DNA of 64,000 bases from an uncultured Bacteroides sp. (GCA_949285025.1 CASDXG010000096.1:210981-274980), one strand, 5' to 3'; positions 54,693 to 62,209 are shown, numbered from the stretch's first letter. Program-made: numbers and translations. Notes: generated from the sequence alone by a model not told the origin.

Positions 54693-55733
54693 TTAAATAA
54701 GCTGCATACCTATTTTTGCGCATTCTTTTCGCATGTCATCCGGCCATATGCTGGCTTGAATTTCTCCGATATGTGCTTTTTTCAAGTAAAGCATGCAGAG
54801 CCGCGATTGACCGATACCTCCTCCTATGCTGAGCGGAAGCGACCCTTCCAGTAAACGGCGGTGGAAATATAATTTTGTCCGTTCCTGTTTTCCTGCAAGT
54901 TCCAACTGCTTTAGCATAGCTTCTTTGTCCACACGTATTCCCATAGACGATAGTTCTATGGCACATCCCAGTACATGATTCCATATTAGCAGGTCGCCGT
55001 TCAATCCGGGAAGTCCTGTTTTGGGGTCAACAGTTGTGTAATCGTCATAGTCGGGAGCCCGCAAATCGTGAGGTTTTCCGTTGCTTAATTTCCCTCCGAT
55101 GCCGATGATAAATACGCTGCCATAACGTTCGGTTATCAGGTTTTCCCTTTCTTTGGCACTTTTATCCGGATACATTTGCAGTAAATCTTCGGCATGGATA
55201 AAATGTATGTCGTGTGCAAGGAATGAGGATATTTGTGGATACATTTCACAAATCATGTATTCTGTGCGGCGCATGGCGGCATAAATTCTGGTTACGATTT
55301 CTTTTAGAAAATCGACGGTCCGTTGTTCCGGTGTGATAACGCGCTCCCAGTCCCATTGGTCCACGTAGAGCGAGTGCAGATTTCCCAGTTCCTCATCGGC
55401 TCGAATAGCGTTCATATCGGTATAGATACCGTATCCGGGACCTATATGATAGTCGGCGAGGGTTACTCTTTTCCATTTTGCCAGAGAGTGCACAACCTCA
55501 GCTTCCTGCTCGTGTAAGTCTTTTATCGGGAAAGAAACCGGACGCTCTGTTCCGCTCAAATCATCGTTGATACCCATTCCTTTCAAGACGAAAAGAGGGG
55601 CTGTTACGCGACGTAAGCGTAATTCCGATGATAAGTTTTGTTGGAAAAACTCTTTAATTTGCTTGATCCCCAGTTCTGTTTGCTTCATGTCAAGCAAAGG
55701 TTTATAACCGTTTGGTTTTATCAGATAACTCAT
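54693..55733 (-). CDS. asnA: Asparagine synthetase A (aspartate--ammonia ligase)
   Basis: A 346-residue AsnA, the ammonia-dependent asparagine synthetase, related to class II aminoacyl-tRNA synthetases. VTAPLFVLKGMGINDDLSGTERPVSF, LYVDQWDWERVI, DFLKEIVTRIYAAMRRTEYMI and LSIGGGIGQSRLCMLYLKKAHIGEIQASIWP are family stretches. Full promoter at 55768-55797. Confidence 0.97.
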   Translation of the reverse strand: MSYLIKPNGYKPLLDMKQTELGIKQIKEFFQQNLSSELRLRRVTAPLFVLKGMGINDDLSGTERPVSFPIKDLHEQEAEVVHSLAKWKRVTLADYHIGPGYGIYTDMNAIRADEELGNLHSLYVDQWDWERVITPEQRTVDFLKEIVTRIYAAMRRTEYMICEMYPQISSFLAHDIHFIHAEDLLQMYPDKSAKERENLITERYGSVFIIGIGGKLSNGKPHDLRAPDYDDYTTVDPKTGLPGLNGDLLIWNHVLGCAIELSSMGIRVDKEAMLKQLELAGKQERTKLYFHRRLLEGSLPLSIGGGIGQSRLCMLYLKKAHIGEIQASIWPDDMRKECAKIGMQLI

Positions 55734-55767
55734 ATATTTCGTCCTTTTTTATTTTCTTATTCGTTGG

Positions 55768-55797
55768 CAAAGTTAGATATATTTTGTAAATATGCAA
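55768..55797 (-). promoter_or_regulatory. asnA promoter
   Basis: On the minus strand TTG (55797-55795), 19 bases, TAACTTTG (55775-55768): full consensus, 34 bases before the asnA ATG. Confidence 0.85.
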
Positions 55798-55935
55798 CTT
55801 TTTTCTTTGAAATATTGTCATTATGCTTTGCATTATTTTAAATGCGTGCTATTTTTGATAGTGTATATAATGAGAGATATTTGCCTTTTCTTGTAAATTT
55901 TAGAGGAATCGTTAGGAAAGAAAACAGATATGTTG

Positions 55936-55943
55936 TATTTTTG
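55936..55943 (+). promoter_or_regulatory. -7 element of the tRNA-Arg gene
   Basis: TATTTTTG lies 18 bases before the tRNA start; the -33 element is weak. Confidence 0.6.
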
Positions 55944-55961
55944 TCGCGCATAAGATGAGAT

Positions 55962-56033
55962 GCACCCGTAGTTCAATGGATAGAATAATGGATTCCGGTT
56001 CCATCGATTGGGGTTCGACTCCCCACGGGTGTA
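55962..56033 (+). tRNA. tRNA-Arg (CCG)
   Basis: A 72-base cloverleaf: acceptor GCACCCG/CGGGTGT, D arm with AGTTCAATGGATAGAAT, anticodon stem ATGGA/TCCAT around TTCCGGT (anticodon CCG), T arm GGGGTTCGACTCCCC. CCA is not encoded. It lies at the border of the phage-like region; tRNA 3' ends are common integration sites. Confidence 0.95.
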
Positions 56034-56193
56034 CAAAAGTATATAACAATCAGTGCATTTCTTGTTTTGGGGACTATAAGAGGGACTTATGTAAAAAATG
56101 AATCACATATTCCACCAAATAACGAGTAAGATACGACAGAAATCGCAATAACTCTTTTCGTCAGCCGTTTCAAGCAATTTATCTATGTAAATC

Positions 56194-56622
56194 TTAGATT
56201 CCATATTGTTTTATTCCTTTTCTGCAATGTTCGCATATAAACAGTTTGGCCACCGGAAACATCTTCTGCGCAATTTCCCCTTCGAGGTAGGATGCTTCCT
56301 CTCCGAACGGGTCAATACCGAACGACTGCTCGATGTGTCTTGCCAGATGCTTCTTCTCGTGTTCCCACGAGTTGAGGAATTCGTCCGGCGTGGAAGTAAG
56401 GGCTATTACCATGACGGTCTGCCCGGTCCGGTAGTTTGAATACGTCAGTCCGGTATTCAAATCGCCCTTAGAAAGGTTCCTGAACGCTTTTTCAAGTTGC
56501 AAACCCCTGCATCCTGCACGTCTTAGGTCCGCAATGATTCTTTCCGTCCGGTAGGTCGTTACGGCGTAATAAACCCTTGTATTCCAGTCATATTCCGGTA
56601 TGTAGAAATCCTGTACAATCAT
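56194..56622 (-). CDS. Phage protein with HExxH motif
   Basis: A 142-residue protein of unknown family. SWEHEKKHLARHIEQSFGIDPFGEEASYLEGEI contains HEKKH, an HExxH-like zinc-peptidase motif, with a Glu-rich helix about 20 residues later; the C-terminus has CEHC, a possible second metal site. A metallopeptidase or metal-binding role is inference only. Its ATG at 56622 overlaps the stop of the previous gene (ATGA), so the longer open frame upstream is not used. It is the gene nearest the tRNA. Confidence 0.7.
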   Translation of the reverse strand: MIVQDFYIPEYDWNTRVYYAVTTYRTERIIADLRRAGCRGLQLEKAFRNLSKGDLNTGLTYSNYRTGQTVMVIALTSTPDEFLNSWEHEKKHLARHIEQSFGIDPFGEEASYLEGEIAQKMFPVAKLFICEHCRKGIKQYGI

Positions 56623-57029
56623 AACATGTCGTCCCATTGTATCGGTTTTCCCGATCCGATGCAATCCGCATAGAAACGGGTGAAAGGCATTCCCCCATAA
56701 GAATCCGCATCATCGATGTAATCCTTTATGAACAGTGCAAGGTGCATCTCGTCAGTAACCGAGCTTTTGAAGAAATCAGACTTGGCCATATTGGCGACAT
56801 ACACGCCATCATAGCCTTCGTCATGCTCCAGCTTGACGTTGAATTTTTTCAGAAGCTCCTCGACTTCATCCTTTTTCATCGGGTCAATCTTTTTAGGCTT
56901 TCCCGTTTCATCCTTGGCTTTCATCCGGCTGACCGCCCACTCGCACATCTTCTTCGAGAAATGCCATCCGTATGTTTCCAGATACTCCTTCATTCCGGAG
57001 GGCATCTTGCTGTATAAATCAAGTCTCAT
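56619..57029 (-). CDS. Phage hypothetical protein, 136 aa
   Basis: A 136-residue soluble, charged protein (MRLDLYSKMPSGMKEYLETYGWHFSKKMCEWAV...). It has helices with many Lys and Glu residues and no motif that I recognise. Coupled by ATGA to the HExxH gene. It resembles conserved hypothetical genes of Bacteroidales prophages. Confidence 0.7.
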   Translation of the reverse strand: MRLDLYSKMPSGMKEYLETYGWHFSKKMCEWAVSRMKAKDETGKPKKIDPMKKDEVEELLKKFNVKLEHDEGYDGVYVANMAKSDFFKSSVTDEMHLALFIKDYIDDADSYGGMPFTRFYADCIGSGKPIQWDDML

Positions 57030-57081
57030 AAATCCGAATTTAAAGAGGGGAGAGGAAAGCCCTTTCCCCTCCGGTTAAACA

Positions 57082-57360
57082 TCAGTACCATTGCCCGTTA
57101 GCGCGTCTGCGTCTGCGTTCGCCCATATCGTCATCGTAGGATTCCCTGAATCCCATCGGATATTCCGGGTATTGGGGCGGCATCATACGCCGTTCACCGT
57201 AGCCACCGCGCTGACCCGTCATTTCCTTGGCTTCCCGCATGGCCTTTTCGTAACCATGCCTGCATCCTTCCCTGTACGCCCTTTCGACTTCCTCGTCTCT
57301 CATACCGAAGCCGGAACGGTCGTAACCGTCCAAATCCTCTCTTATTTCCCAGTAACTCAT
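57082..57360 (-). CDS. Phage hypothetical protein, 92 aa, Arg/Tyr/Gly-rich
   Basis: A 92-residue protein with a helical N-terminal half (EVERAYREGCRHGYEKAMREAKEM) and a low-complexity tail rich in Gly, Pro, Tyr and Arg, ending RRRRRANGQWY. It could bind nucleic acid or another structural protein; no known family. It follows the 174-residue gene by 6 bases. Confidence 0.65.
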   Translation of the reverse strand: MSYWEIREDLDGYDRSGFGMRDEEVERAYREGCRHGYEKAMREAKEMTGQRGGYGERRMMPPQYPEYPMGFRESYDDDMGERRRRRANGQWY

Positions 57361-57366
57361 AGTCGT

Positions 57367-57891
57367 TTATTTTTTCGTTTCAGCCCCTATTCCCAACTGC
57401 TCTTTTAGAACACTCATAAAGTCTGAGAACTCCTTTTTCATATCGGAAATCTGTGTTTTCAGTCCGGCAATCTCCGCCTCCTGCTGTTGCTTTGCCGCAT
57501 ATTCCGGATTGATGTCGTTCAGCATCCTGTCGCATGAGGCAATGACCCCTCTGTGATAGTCTATGCTTTTGAGAATGTCACAGCTCTTTTGCTTCATCAT
57601 GGAAAGCTCGTTGTTCATCGCATCGCGCGAACATGAGACAACGATGTTTCCGTTCGTTCCGAAGTCCGCAATATCCGCACCGGAGGGCAACCCCTGAAAA
57701 TTGGTGTTCTGCCCGTTGATGTTTACGACGATATCGACGACCATTTCCATTTGCGGGAACTGTCCCATCGGAGTGGACGGATATTTGGGTTTCGGTGCCG
57801 ATACACTGATGACAGAGCCGTACTCGATGTAAGGATTTGTGTCTTTATGAAGAATATATAACTGCGAATTGGTTCTTAGGTTCTGAAACAT
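57367..57891 (-). CDS. Phage hypothetical protein with C-terminal coiled coil
   Basis: A 174-residue protein: an N-terminal beta-rich part (SQLYILHKDTNPYIEYGSVISVSAPKP) and a C-terminal helix (EYAAKQQQEAEIAGLKTQISDMKKEFSDFMSVLKEQL) that should form a coiled coil. Probably structural. Family unknown to me. Confidence 0.7.
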   Translation of the reverse strand: MFQNLRTNSQLYILHKDTNPYIEYGSVISVSAPKPKYPSTPMGQFPQMEMVVDIVVNINGQNTNFQGLPSGADIADFGTNGNIVVSCSRDAMNNELSMMKQKSCDILKSIDYHRGVIASCDRMLNDINPEYAAKQQQEAEIAGLKTQISDMKKEFSDFMSVLKEQLGIGAETKK

Positions 57892-57955
57892 GGTTTATTG
57901 TATTTTTGTTGTTTACGGGGACTGCCCGAGCAATCCCCTTTTTTATTATTATTTG

Positions 57956-58345
57956 TTATGCAGTAGGAGCCGCCGCCGTGCTTGGCCTGAATCCTCCGTT
58001 CACGATATACAGCTGATTCGTATATCTGTTGTAGTGGATTTCATAAATGCCGGCTCCTGCAAAGTTCGCCACCGTAGCTGGCGTACCTTCATATTCCATC
58101 AGCGGACGGGTATCGCCGTTCACTCCGATAAGAACCGGAAGCGTGGCTGTTGTTCCTGACGGAATAGCCTCCCGAAGGTCGAGGAAGAAGCTGCCCACAT
58201 AATTGCGCCGGTAAAGCGCATGGTTTGGCAGCTCAATCGTAACGTTTTCCGTACCCACCGTCACCTTCGTGCTCGGAATGGTATTGAAGTTGTTACGCCC
58301 CAAATTCGGGTATCTGAAAAACAGGTTAGGAAAGAAGTCCCACAT
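57956..58345 (-). CDS. Phage hypothetical beta-rich protein, 129 aa
   Basis: A 129-residue protein dominated by beta strands (TKVTVGTENVTIELPNHALYRRNYVGSFFLDLREAI; GIYEIHYNRYTNQLYIVNGG) with an Ala/Thr-rich end. A small virion structural role is possible. No recognised family. It follows the Cys-rich coiled-coil gene by 17 bases. Confidence 0.68.
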   Translation of the reverse strand: MWDFFPNLFFRYPNLGRNNFNTIPSTKVTVGTENVTIELPNHALYRRNYVGSFFLDLREAIPSGTTATLPVLIGVNGDTRPLMEYEGTPATVANFAGAGIYEIHYNRYTNQLYIVNGGFRPSTAAAPTA

Positions 58346-58362
58346 AACCGCCTCCTTTCCCG

Positions 58363-59340
58363 TTATCCCCAGAATCCGCCGTTATATCCGTAACCGCATC
58401 CGGAATAACCGCCTGCTGCCGCACCGAATGCCGCCGCCCGTGCAACCTCCGGATTGTAGACCTGAAGCTGCGGATAAGGAACGCTGACCGTATTGGGTAA
58501 TTTACATTTGATGCCGTCCACTTCTCCCTGCAATGCCGATATTCCTGCGGCAAGCGGTGCAATCTGCTGTCCTACCGCGTTGAGAATCGTGGCATTCTGG
58601 TTACGTTGGGAGATTTCCGATTGCAGTGTGGCCTTTTCAGCCGTGAGAGCCGCAATCTTGTCCTGCAATGCCTGATTCTGCATTGCATCCAGTTTGGCAA
58701 GGATGGCGTTTGTGTTTGCCGTAGCTCCGTCACGTAGAGAAAGCGTATTCGCATTCGCCGTGTTCACCAATGTATTTGTCTGGTTGCATACGGCCAACTG
58801 ATTCTCATAGCCCATCGATGTGATTGCGTTCTGCGTCTTGCAGCAGCAGTCAGCCAGTTGTGTCAGGATAGCCTGATTTCCGCTCTGCATGGCGTTGATG
58901 ATTTGGTTGGTGCTCAATCCGACCTGATTACCGACTTGTGTAATCGTGTTCTGCACGTTGCACAATGCAGTCTGTAATTGTTGTGTGGAGCAGTTCAAAG
59001 AGGATGCAATCTGTTGAATCGCATTCCCGTTCCCCTGAATGGCACTCATCAGCAGTTCACGTCCCGCGTTTCCTGACAATTCAGCCGGAAGCGCGCCGTT
59101 TCCTCTTCCGCCGAATCCGAATCCGTTACCGTTGTTCCATCCGAAGATAGAGGCGATTACCACCAGCCAGATAATGCTCCACCATCCGTCCTGACCACCA
59201 AATCCGTTCCGGTTCCCCATGAGAGCCAACAGGTTCGGGTCGAAACTTCGGCCGCCTCCGAACATTCCGGGAAGCAATGCGGTTATGTCCAGTTTTCCGC
59301 CATTGTTTCCGTCACTGTTAAAAACATAAGTTCTGTCCAT
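58363..59340 (-). CDS. Gly/Asn-rich, Cys-rich coiled-coil phage protein
   Basis: A 325-residue protein with a Gly/Asn-rich N-terminus (MFGGGRSFDPNLLALMGNRNGFGGQDG), a hydrophobic helix (WWSIIWLVVIASIFGW), another Gly/Asn-rich part, then a long helical region with LADCCCKTQNAITSMGYENQLAVCNQTNTLVNTANANT and a heptad-like segment DKIAALTAEKATLQSEISQRNQ, ending in a Gly/Tyr tail (YSGCGYGYNGGFWG). I recall similar CCC-containing proteins in gut phages of Bacteroidetes and Firmicutes; their role is unknown. Confidence 0.78.
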   Translation of the reverse strand: MDRTYVFNSDGNNGGKLDITALLPGMFGGGRSFDPNLLALMGNRNGFGGQDGWWSIIWLVVIASIFGWNNGNGFGFGGRGNGALPAELSGNAGRELLMSAIQGNGNAIQQIASSLNCSTQQLQTALCNVQNTITQVGNQVGLSTNQIINAMQSGNQAILTQLADCCCKTQNAITSMGYENQLAVCNQTNTLVNTANANTLSLRDGATANTNAILAKLDAMQNQALQDKIAALTAEKATLQSEISQRNQNATILNAVGQQIAPLAAGISALQGEVDGIKCKLPNTVSVPYPQLQVYNPEVARAAAFGAAAGGYSGCGYGYNGGFWG

Positions 59341-59488
59341 TATTTATACATTTTTTCTGATTACGGTCAATAGCGACCGCAAAGCAAAAATCATGATAAA
59401 TAACCGGAAAGACTATCAGTCCGTGTATCCTTCATCCATAGTTTGTGTAAATGTTGTAATGTATTGAATATCATAATTTTACCCCCCC

Positions 59489-59785
59489 CTATGCGGATTC
59501 GGCCAACTCTTTGCCTTTCATTCTGATAAGCTCATACAAACATCGGACGGAAAACTTGTTCTCCTTGCCGGAAAAGTTGTTTCTTATTTTATTCACGCAG
59601 GCGTTCGACAGCCCGGTGAACTTGCGTATCTCGTGGTCTGTCAGATAAGAACAAAGCACATAAACGAGAATGTATCTTGCATCCACACATTCCTCCCGGT
59701 TGGAGTGAAGCAGCTCGGATTCTTCAATCCCGCTTTCATTTATCACCGTTTCCTTGATTTCCCGATAAAAATCCAACGTTCTCAT
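59489..59785 (-). CDS. Small helix-turn-helix protein, DnaA domain IV-like
   Basis: A 98-residue protein: ARYILVYVLCSYLTDHEIRKFTGLSNACVNKIRNNF resembles the DnaA C-terminal DNA-binding domain (long helix, basic loop, HTH) more than a classic repressor. It lies in the late-gene direction between the Cys-rich protein gene and the structured element at 59835-59910. A run of C8 (59482-59489) touches its stop codon. It may regulate late genes or replication; the match is by eye only. Confidence 0.65.
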   Translation of the reverse strand: MRTLDFYREIKETVINESGIEESELLHSNREECVDARYILVYVLCSYLTDHEIRKFTGLSNACVNKIRNNFSGKENKFSVRCLYELIRMKGKELAESA

Positions 59786-59834
59786 TAGGCAATATTGATT
59801 TTATATTTAACTTTGCCCTTGTCCGGTAAATAAT

Positions 59835-59910
59835 AACAAGAGCGTAACTATTCACGTGAAGGCATCATGCCCTCAACGTGGTGAGTAGTTACGCTCATAC
59901 ATTTCTTGTT
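59835..59910. other. Strongly structured intergenic element
   Basis: GAGCGTAACTA (59840-59850) pairs perfectly with TAGTTACGCTC (59886-59896); inside, CACGT (59853-59857) pairs with ACGTG (59876-59880), and GGC with GCC near the tip; outside, AACAA pairs with TTGTT, followed on the plus strand by T6. No tRNA or known riboswitch matches. It may be a regulatory RNA, a terminator or a protein-binding dyad; which strand is active is not known. Confidence 0.6.
59848..59898 (-). CDS. Possible 16-residue leader peptide
   Basis: Within the hairpin the minus strand reads MSVTTHHVEGMMPSRE and stops at TAG. Start and stop sit almost exactly on the two arms of the stem. There is no strong RBS. It could be a real small ORF or a chance of the palindrome. 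Confidence 0.35.
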   Translation of the reverse strand: MSVTTHHVEGMMPSRE

Positions 59911-59943
59911 TTTTGCTGGACACTCAAAACTGAGAAACACGTT

Positions 59944-59973
59944 GGGGGCTTTTCTTTTCCCTCTAAAGCCCCC
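59944..59973. other. GC-rich hairpin downstream of the 230-residue gene
   Basis: GGGGGCTTT (59944-59952) and AAAGCCCCC (59965-59973) pair around a 12-base pyrimidine-rich loop. No T-run follows on the minus strand, so it is not a typical terminator. Confidence 0.55.
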
Positions 59974-59996
59974 GAAAAGAGGATATGAAAATGAAA

Positions 59997-60689
59997 CTAT
60001 TCCACCACCTCTAACAGCGAAAGCATCTCCGTAAGGTCAGCATCATAGCCCACACCGGAAGAAGTCTTGCAAAGGTAAGTAACTCCGTTCTGTGAGTAAT
60101 ATTGCCCCGATTCAAGCACCATCTTCCGTACATACGGTATCGGGTCGTCCTTTGTGCCGTCATGCCCGGAGATAAGGCCGTATATCGACATCGTTCCGTC
60201 TATGCCGGGAGGATAGGTTTCCAATACCGGGTTCACGTCCTGAATCACTTTATACGGCTTTCCCTCATGCTGAATTTTCGTTCCGGCTGACAGGGATTCC
60301 CCGATATACTCTTTCCACTGGGGGAGCATGTCGACAACTTGGTTTATCTCGGAGTTTGAAAGGCTCATCGTCTGTATGCCCGCTTTCGTGGCCGTCATGA
60401 GATTCCTTACCGCCGCCACTTGGATATAGTCGGCTCCGTGCATTTGCGGTTCGTCCCCGTCTCCGCCCCATTCCTCAGAGAGAAGCAGCTCTTTCAGCTC
60501 CTCGCTGTTGTGTCCGTACACCGTCACATCTCCAAGTTGCAGGTTCCCTTCTTCGTCTTTCTTTGCAATCAGGTTGAAATAATCCTCATGCAGGATTACC
60601 TTGCTTCCGCCCTTGCTTTTTCTCATTGTCGGAAGCGGCATTATGCCATGTTCGGACAGCCATTCGTTTGTTACTACTACGTAATTCAT
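59997..60689 (-). CDS. Phage tail/appendage-type protein with carbohydrate-binding-like C-terminal domain
   Basis: A 230-residue protein. The N-terminal half (MNYVVVTNEWLSEHGIMPLPTMRKSKGG, then RNLMTATKAGIQTMSLSNSEINQVVDMLPQW) is of unknown type. The last 100 residues (AGTKIQHEGKPYKVIQDVNPVLETYPPGIDG ... KDDPIPYVRKMVLESGQYYSQNGVTYLCKTSSG) repeat the plan of the gene at the right edge, including the block DPIPY and the GQ(Y/F)Y(S/T)Q(N/Y)G(V/I)xYxC stretch, which recalls CBM5/12-type chitin-binding folds. Likely a virion appendage that binds surface sugars. It starts 18 bases after the lectin gene's stop. Confidence 0.72.
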   Translation of the reverse strand: MNYVVVTNEWLSEHGIMPLPTMRKSKGGSKVILHEDYFNLIAKKDEEGNLQLGDVTVYGHNSEELKELLLSEEWGGDGDEPQMHGADYIQVAAVRNLMTATKAGIQTMSLSNSEINQVVDMLPQWKEYIGESLSAGTKIQHEGKPYKVIQDVNPVLETYPPGIDGTMSIYGLISGHDGTKDDPIPYVRKMVLESGQYYSQNGVTYLCKTSSGVGYDADLTEMLSLLEVVE

Positions 60690-60707
60690 ATTCTATTGTT
60701 TTCATTA

Positions 60708-61456
60708 TCAATCGTTATCTTCAACCATGTTCTTATTTACCCATTCAATTTCTTCTGTAGTAAGAGTGCGGTTAAATAGAATGAAAGAGTATAATACACC
60801 TTCCATATATCTGGAATCACCATTCCTAACTCGGAATAAATTTAAGTTATGCCCCTCATTATTAGTACCTCTTTTAATAGCAGTACCATTATAAGAAGTA
60901 GGTGTCATATAAATAATAGCATCAACTGCCATGGACAGCAAATTACCAGTACCAAATGAATATACCATTAATTGGGAAGAAGCAAAACTTTCAAGAACAA
61001 AAGCCCCCTTATTTATTGCATCTGACGCAGAAGCAAAACAAAAGAAATCATTCAAAAATTTCCTTTTCGCTACAATGGTAAAATCATCTAAAGTAGGTAA
61101 CGTGGAACATAAAGCATAATCATCCACTCCGTCAGATACAAGAGCACCTGTATAGTTCGTTGTGCTTATTCCACTTTCCTCCGTCCACGCAAAGTTATAA
61201 CAAGTAGCGTCATGCCCGTTACCACTCAAATCACGAAGCGTAGGATTAGAAGCCATGCTCTCATTCGTGGCACCCTGCTTCTTCAAGTCATACCAGAGCA
61301 CCATTGCGTCCTTTATGGCCTGCGGAATCTCTCCTGATGGAGTTTCTCCACCTCCCTGCTTGACGCCTTTCGCCTTACCACACCCGACATGTTCACTTTC
61401 GACATATTCAACTGTGCGGTATTCAGCTTTGTAAAGTTAAGTCCTGAAAAGTTCAT
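60708..61456 (-). pseudogene. LamG/concanavalin-like lectin protein, interrupted by a -1 frameshift
   Basis: The translation start at 61456 overlaps the upstream stop (ATGA) and encodes MNFSGLNFTKLNTAQLNMSK in frame, but this frame ends at a TAA at 61313 after 47 codons. The rest, from about 61382 to 60708, is open in the -1 frame and gives GKAKGVKQGGG, AMVLWYDLKKQGATNESM, DLSGNGHDATCYNF and a LamG-like beta sandwich. Joined with a -1 shift near 61382-61384 (GGT, then TGT GGT AAG) the product would be 249 residues. No slippery heptamer is present. An alternative is restart at ATG 61304, giving 198 residues. The gene is AT-rich (18 G+C in 60 bases at 60841-60900) in a GC-richer region. Confidence 0.65.
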
Positions 61457-61743
61457 TCCGTACCTCCGCTTTCTGTCAGAACAGCATTTGTTATTTCCGT
61501 TTCACTCGTAAAGCGTACATGACAAGGATAAACGCCGTGCCCGAATGACCAGTCTATTACCTGCCCGGTGTAGTTGATGCTTGAGGGTATTCCGCACGCA
61601 GCCCACATTCCGCTGTCTGCATGACGCTGTTCGATGGTAAACCTTGCAATTCCTCCCTTCCGCTCGATATGCAGCGCATAGTCGCTGTTTACCGTTGCTT
61701 CCGCAACGTACACATTTCCCTGTTTCGTAAATGATAATTCCAT
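61453..61743 (-). CDS. Phage hypothetical protein, 96 aa
   Basis: A 96-residue beta-rich protein (MELSFTKQGNVYVAEATVNSDYALHIERKGG...) that ends in TGA overlapping the start of the lectin gene. Its small beta-sandwich look and position next to tail-type proteins suggest a virion part. Family unknown to me. Confidence 0.7.
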   Translation of the reverse strand: MELSFTKQGNVYVAEATVNSDYALHIERKGGIARFTIEQRHADSGMWAACGIPSSINYTGQVIDWSFGHGVYPCHVRFTSETEITNAVLTESGGTE

Positions 61744-61747
61744 AATG

Positions 61748-62209
61748 CTACCAGTTTATTAAGTTATAGTTTAATGATAATCCGATGTAAGGCACAACGC
61801 CTTTGTCCGAAAAGCCGTATCCGGCACTGAATCCTATTCCCCATCGTTTTGTTTTCGGCTTGATCGTAGTGTAAACGGTACGGTCTATGTATCGCGTCCG
61901 GTTATAGACCCGGATGCTGTCCAACGAAGGCACAACCCCGCTTACCCACGCCGTATAGGTAGTGTCATCCGTGTACATCCTCGATTCCTTTGCATGCCTG
62001 CATCCGTCTATCTCTATCGTGTCGCCCGTAAGCCATGCAATGTACGGCAAAGGCTCTAACACAAGAAGCGTGTCTGTCTCCACGCGGGAAAGGACAACGG
62101 GCGGCTGTGTGACCGTATCGTACAATACACGCTCTTTTCCCTTTCCCCGTGAGAAATATCCCAGCCCGAAGGCAAGCAATGCAATCAGTATGTAGGGTAA
62201 TGCTTTCAT
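61748..62209 (-). CDS. DUF6808-type membrane protein (spanin-like position)
   Basis: A 153-residue protein with an N-terminal membrane helix (LPYILIALLAFGLGYFSRGK) and a periplasmic part: VETDTLLVLEPLP, YTAWVSGVVPSLDSIRVYNRTRYIDRTVYTTIKP, matching the DUF6808 family of Bacteroidales phages. It ends in short strands (GIGFSAGYGFSDKGVVPYIGLSLNYN) that look like part of an outer-membrane barrel. Its place by the DUF5675 and holin-like genes suggests a lysis role like a spanin, but that is inference. Confidence 0.75.
   Translation of the reverse strand: MKALPYILIALLAFGLGYFSRGKGKERVLYDTVTQPPVVLSRVETDTLLVLEPLPYIAWLTGDTIEIDGCRHAKESRMYTDDTTYTAWVSGVVPSLDSIRVYNRTRYIDRTVYTTIKPKTKRWGIGFSAGYGFSDKGVVPYIGLSLNYNLINW

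Noticed and set aside
55734-55961. Small RNA or gene between asnA and tRNA-Arg
   Set aside because: The stretch holds the two divergent promoters; I found no ORF with support or other stable structure.
59482-59489. C8 homopolymer at the end of the HTH gene as a phase-variation switch
   Set aside because: The stop codon TAG is completed by the first G of the minus-strand run, so changes in run length do not alter the reading frame of the protein.
59840-59896. Invertible DNA segment flanked by inverted repeats
   Set aside because: Only 35 bases lie between the arms, and these pair with each other; no invertase is near. A hairpin is the simpler reading.
59944-59996. Diversity-generating retroelement signature (GC hairpin after the 3' end of a tail-type gene)
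   Set aside because: The loop is 12 bases, not short; no template repeat, accessory gene or reverse transcriptase is seen in the window.
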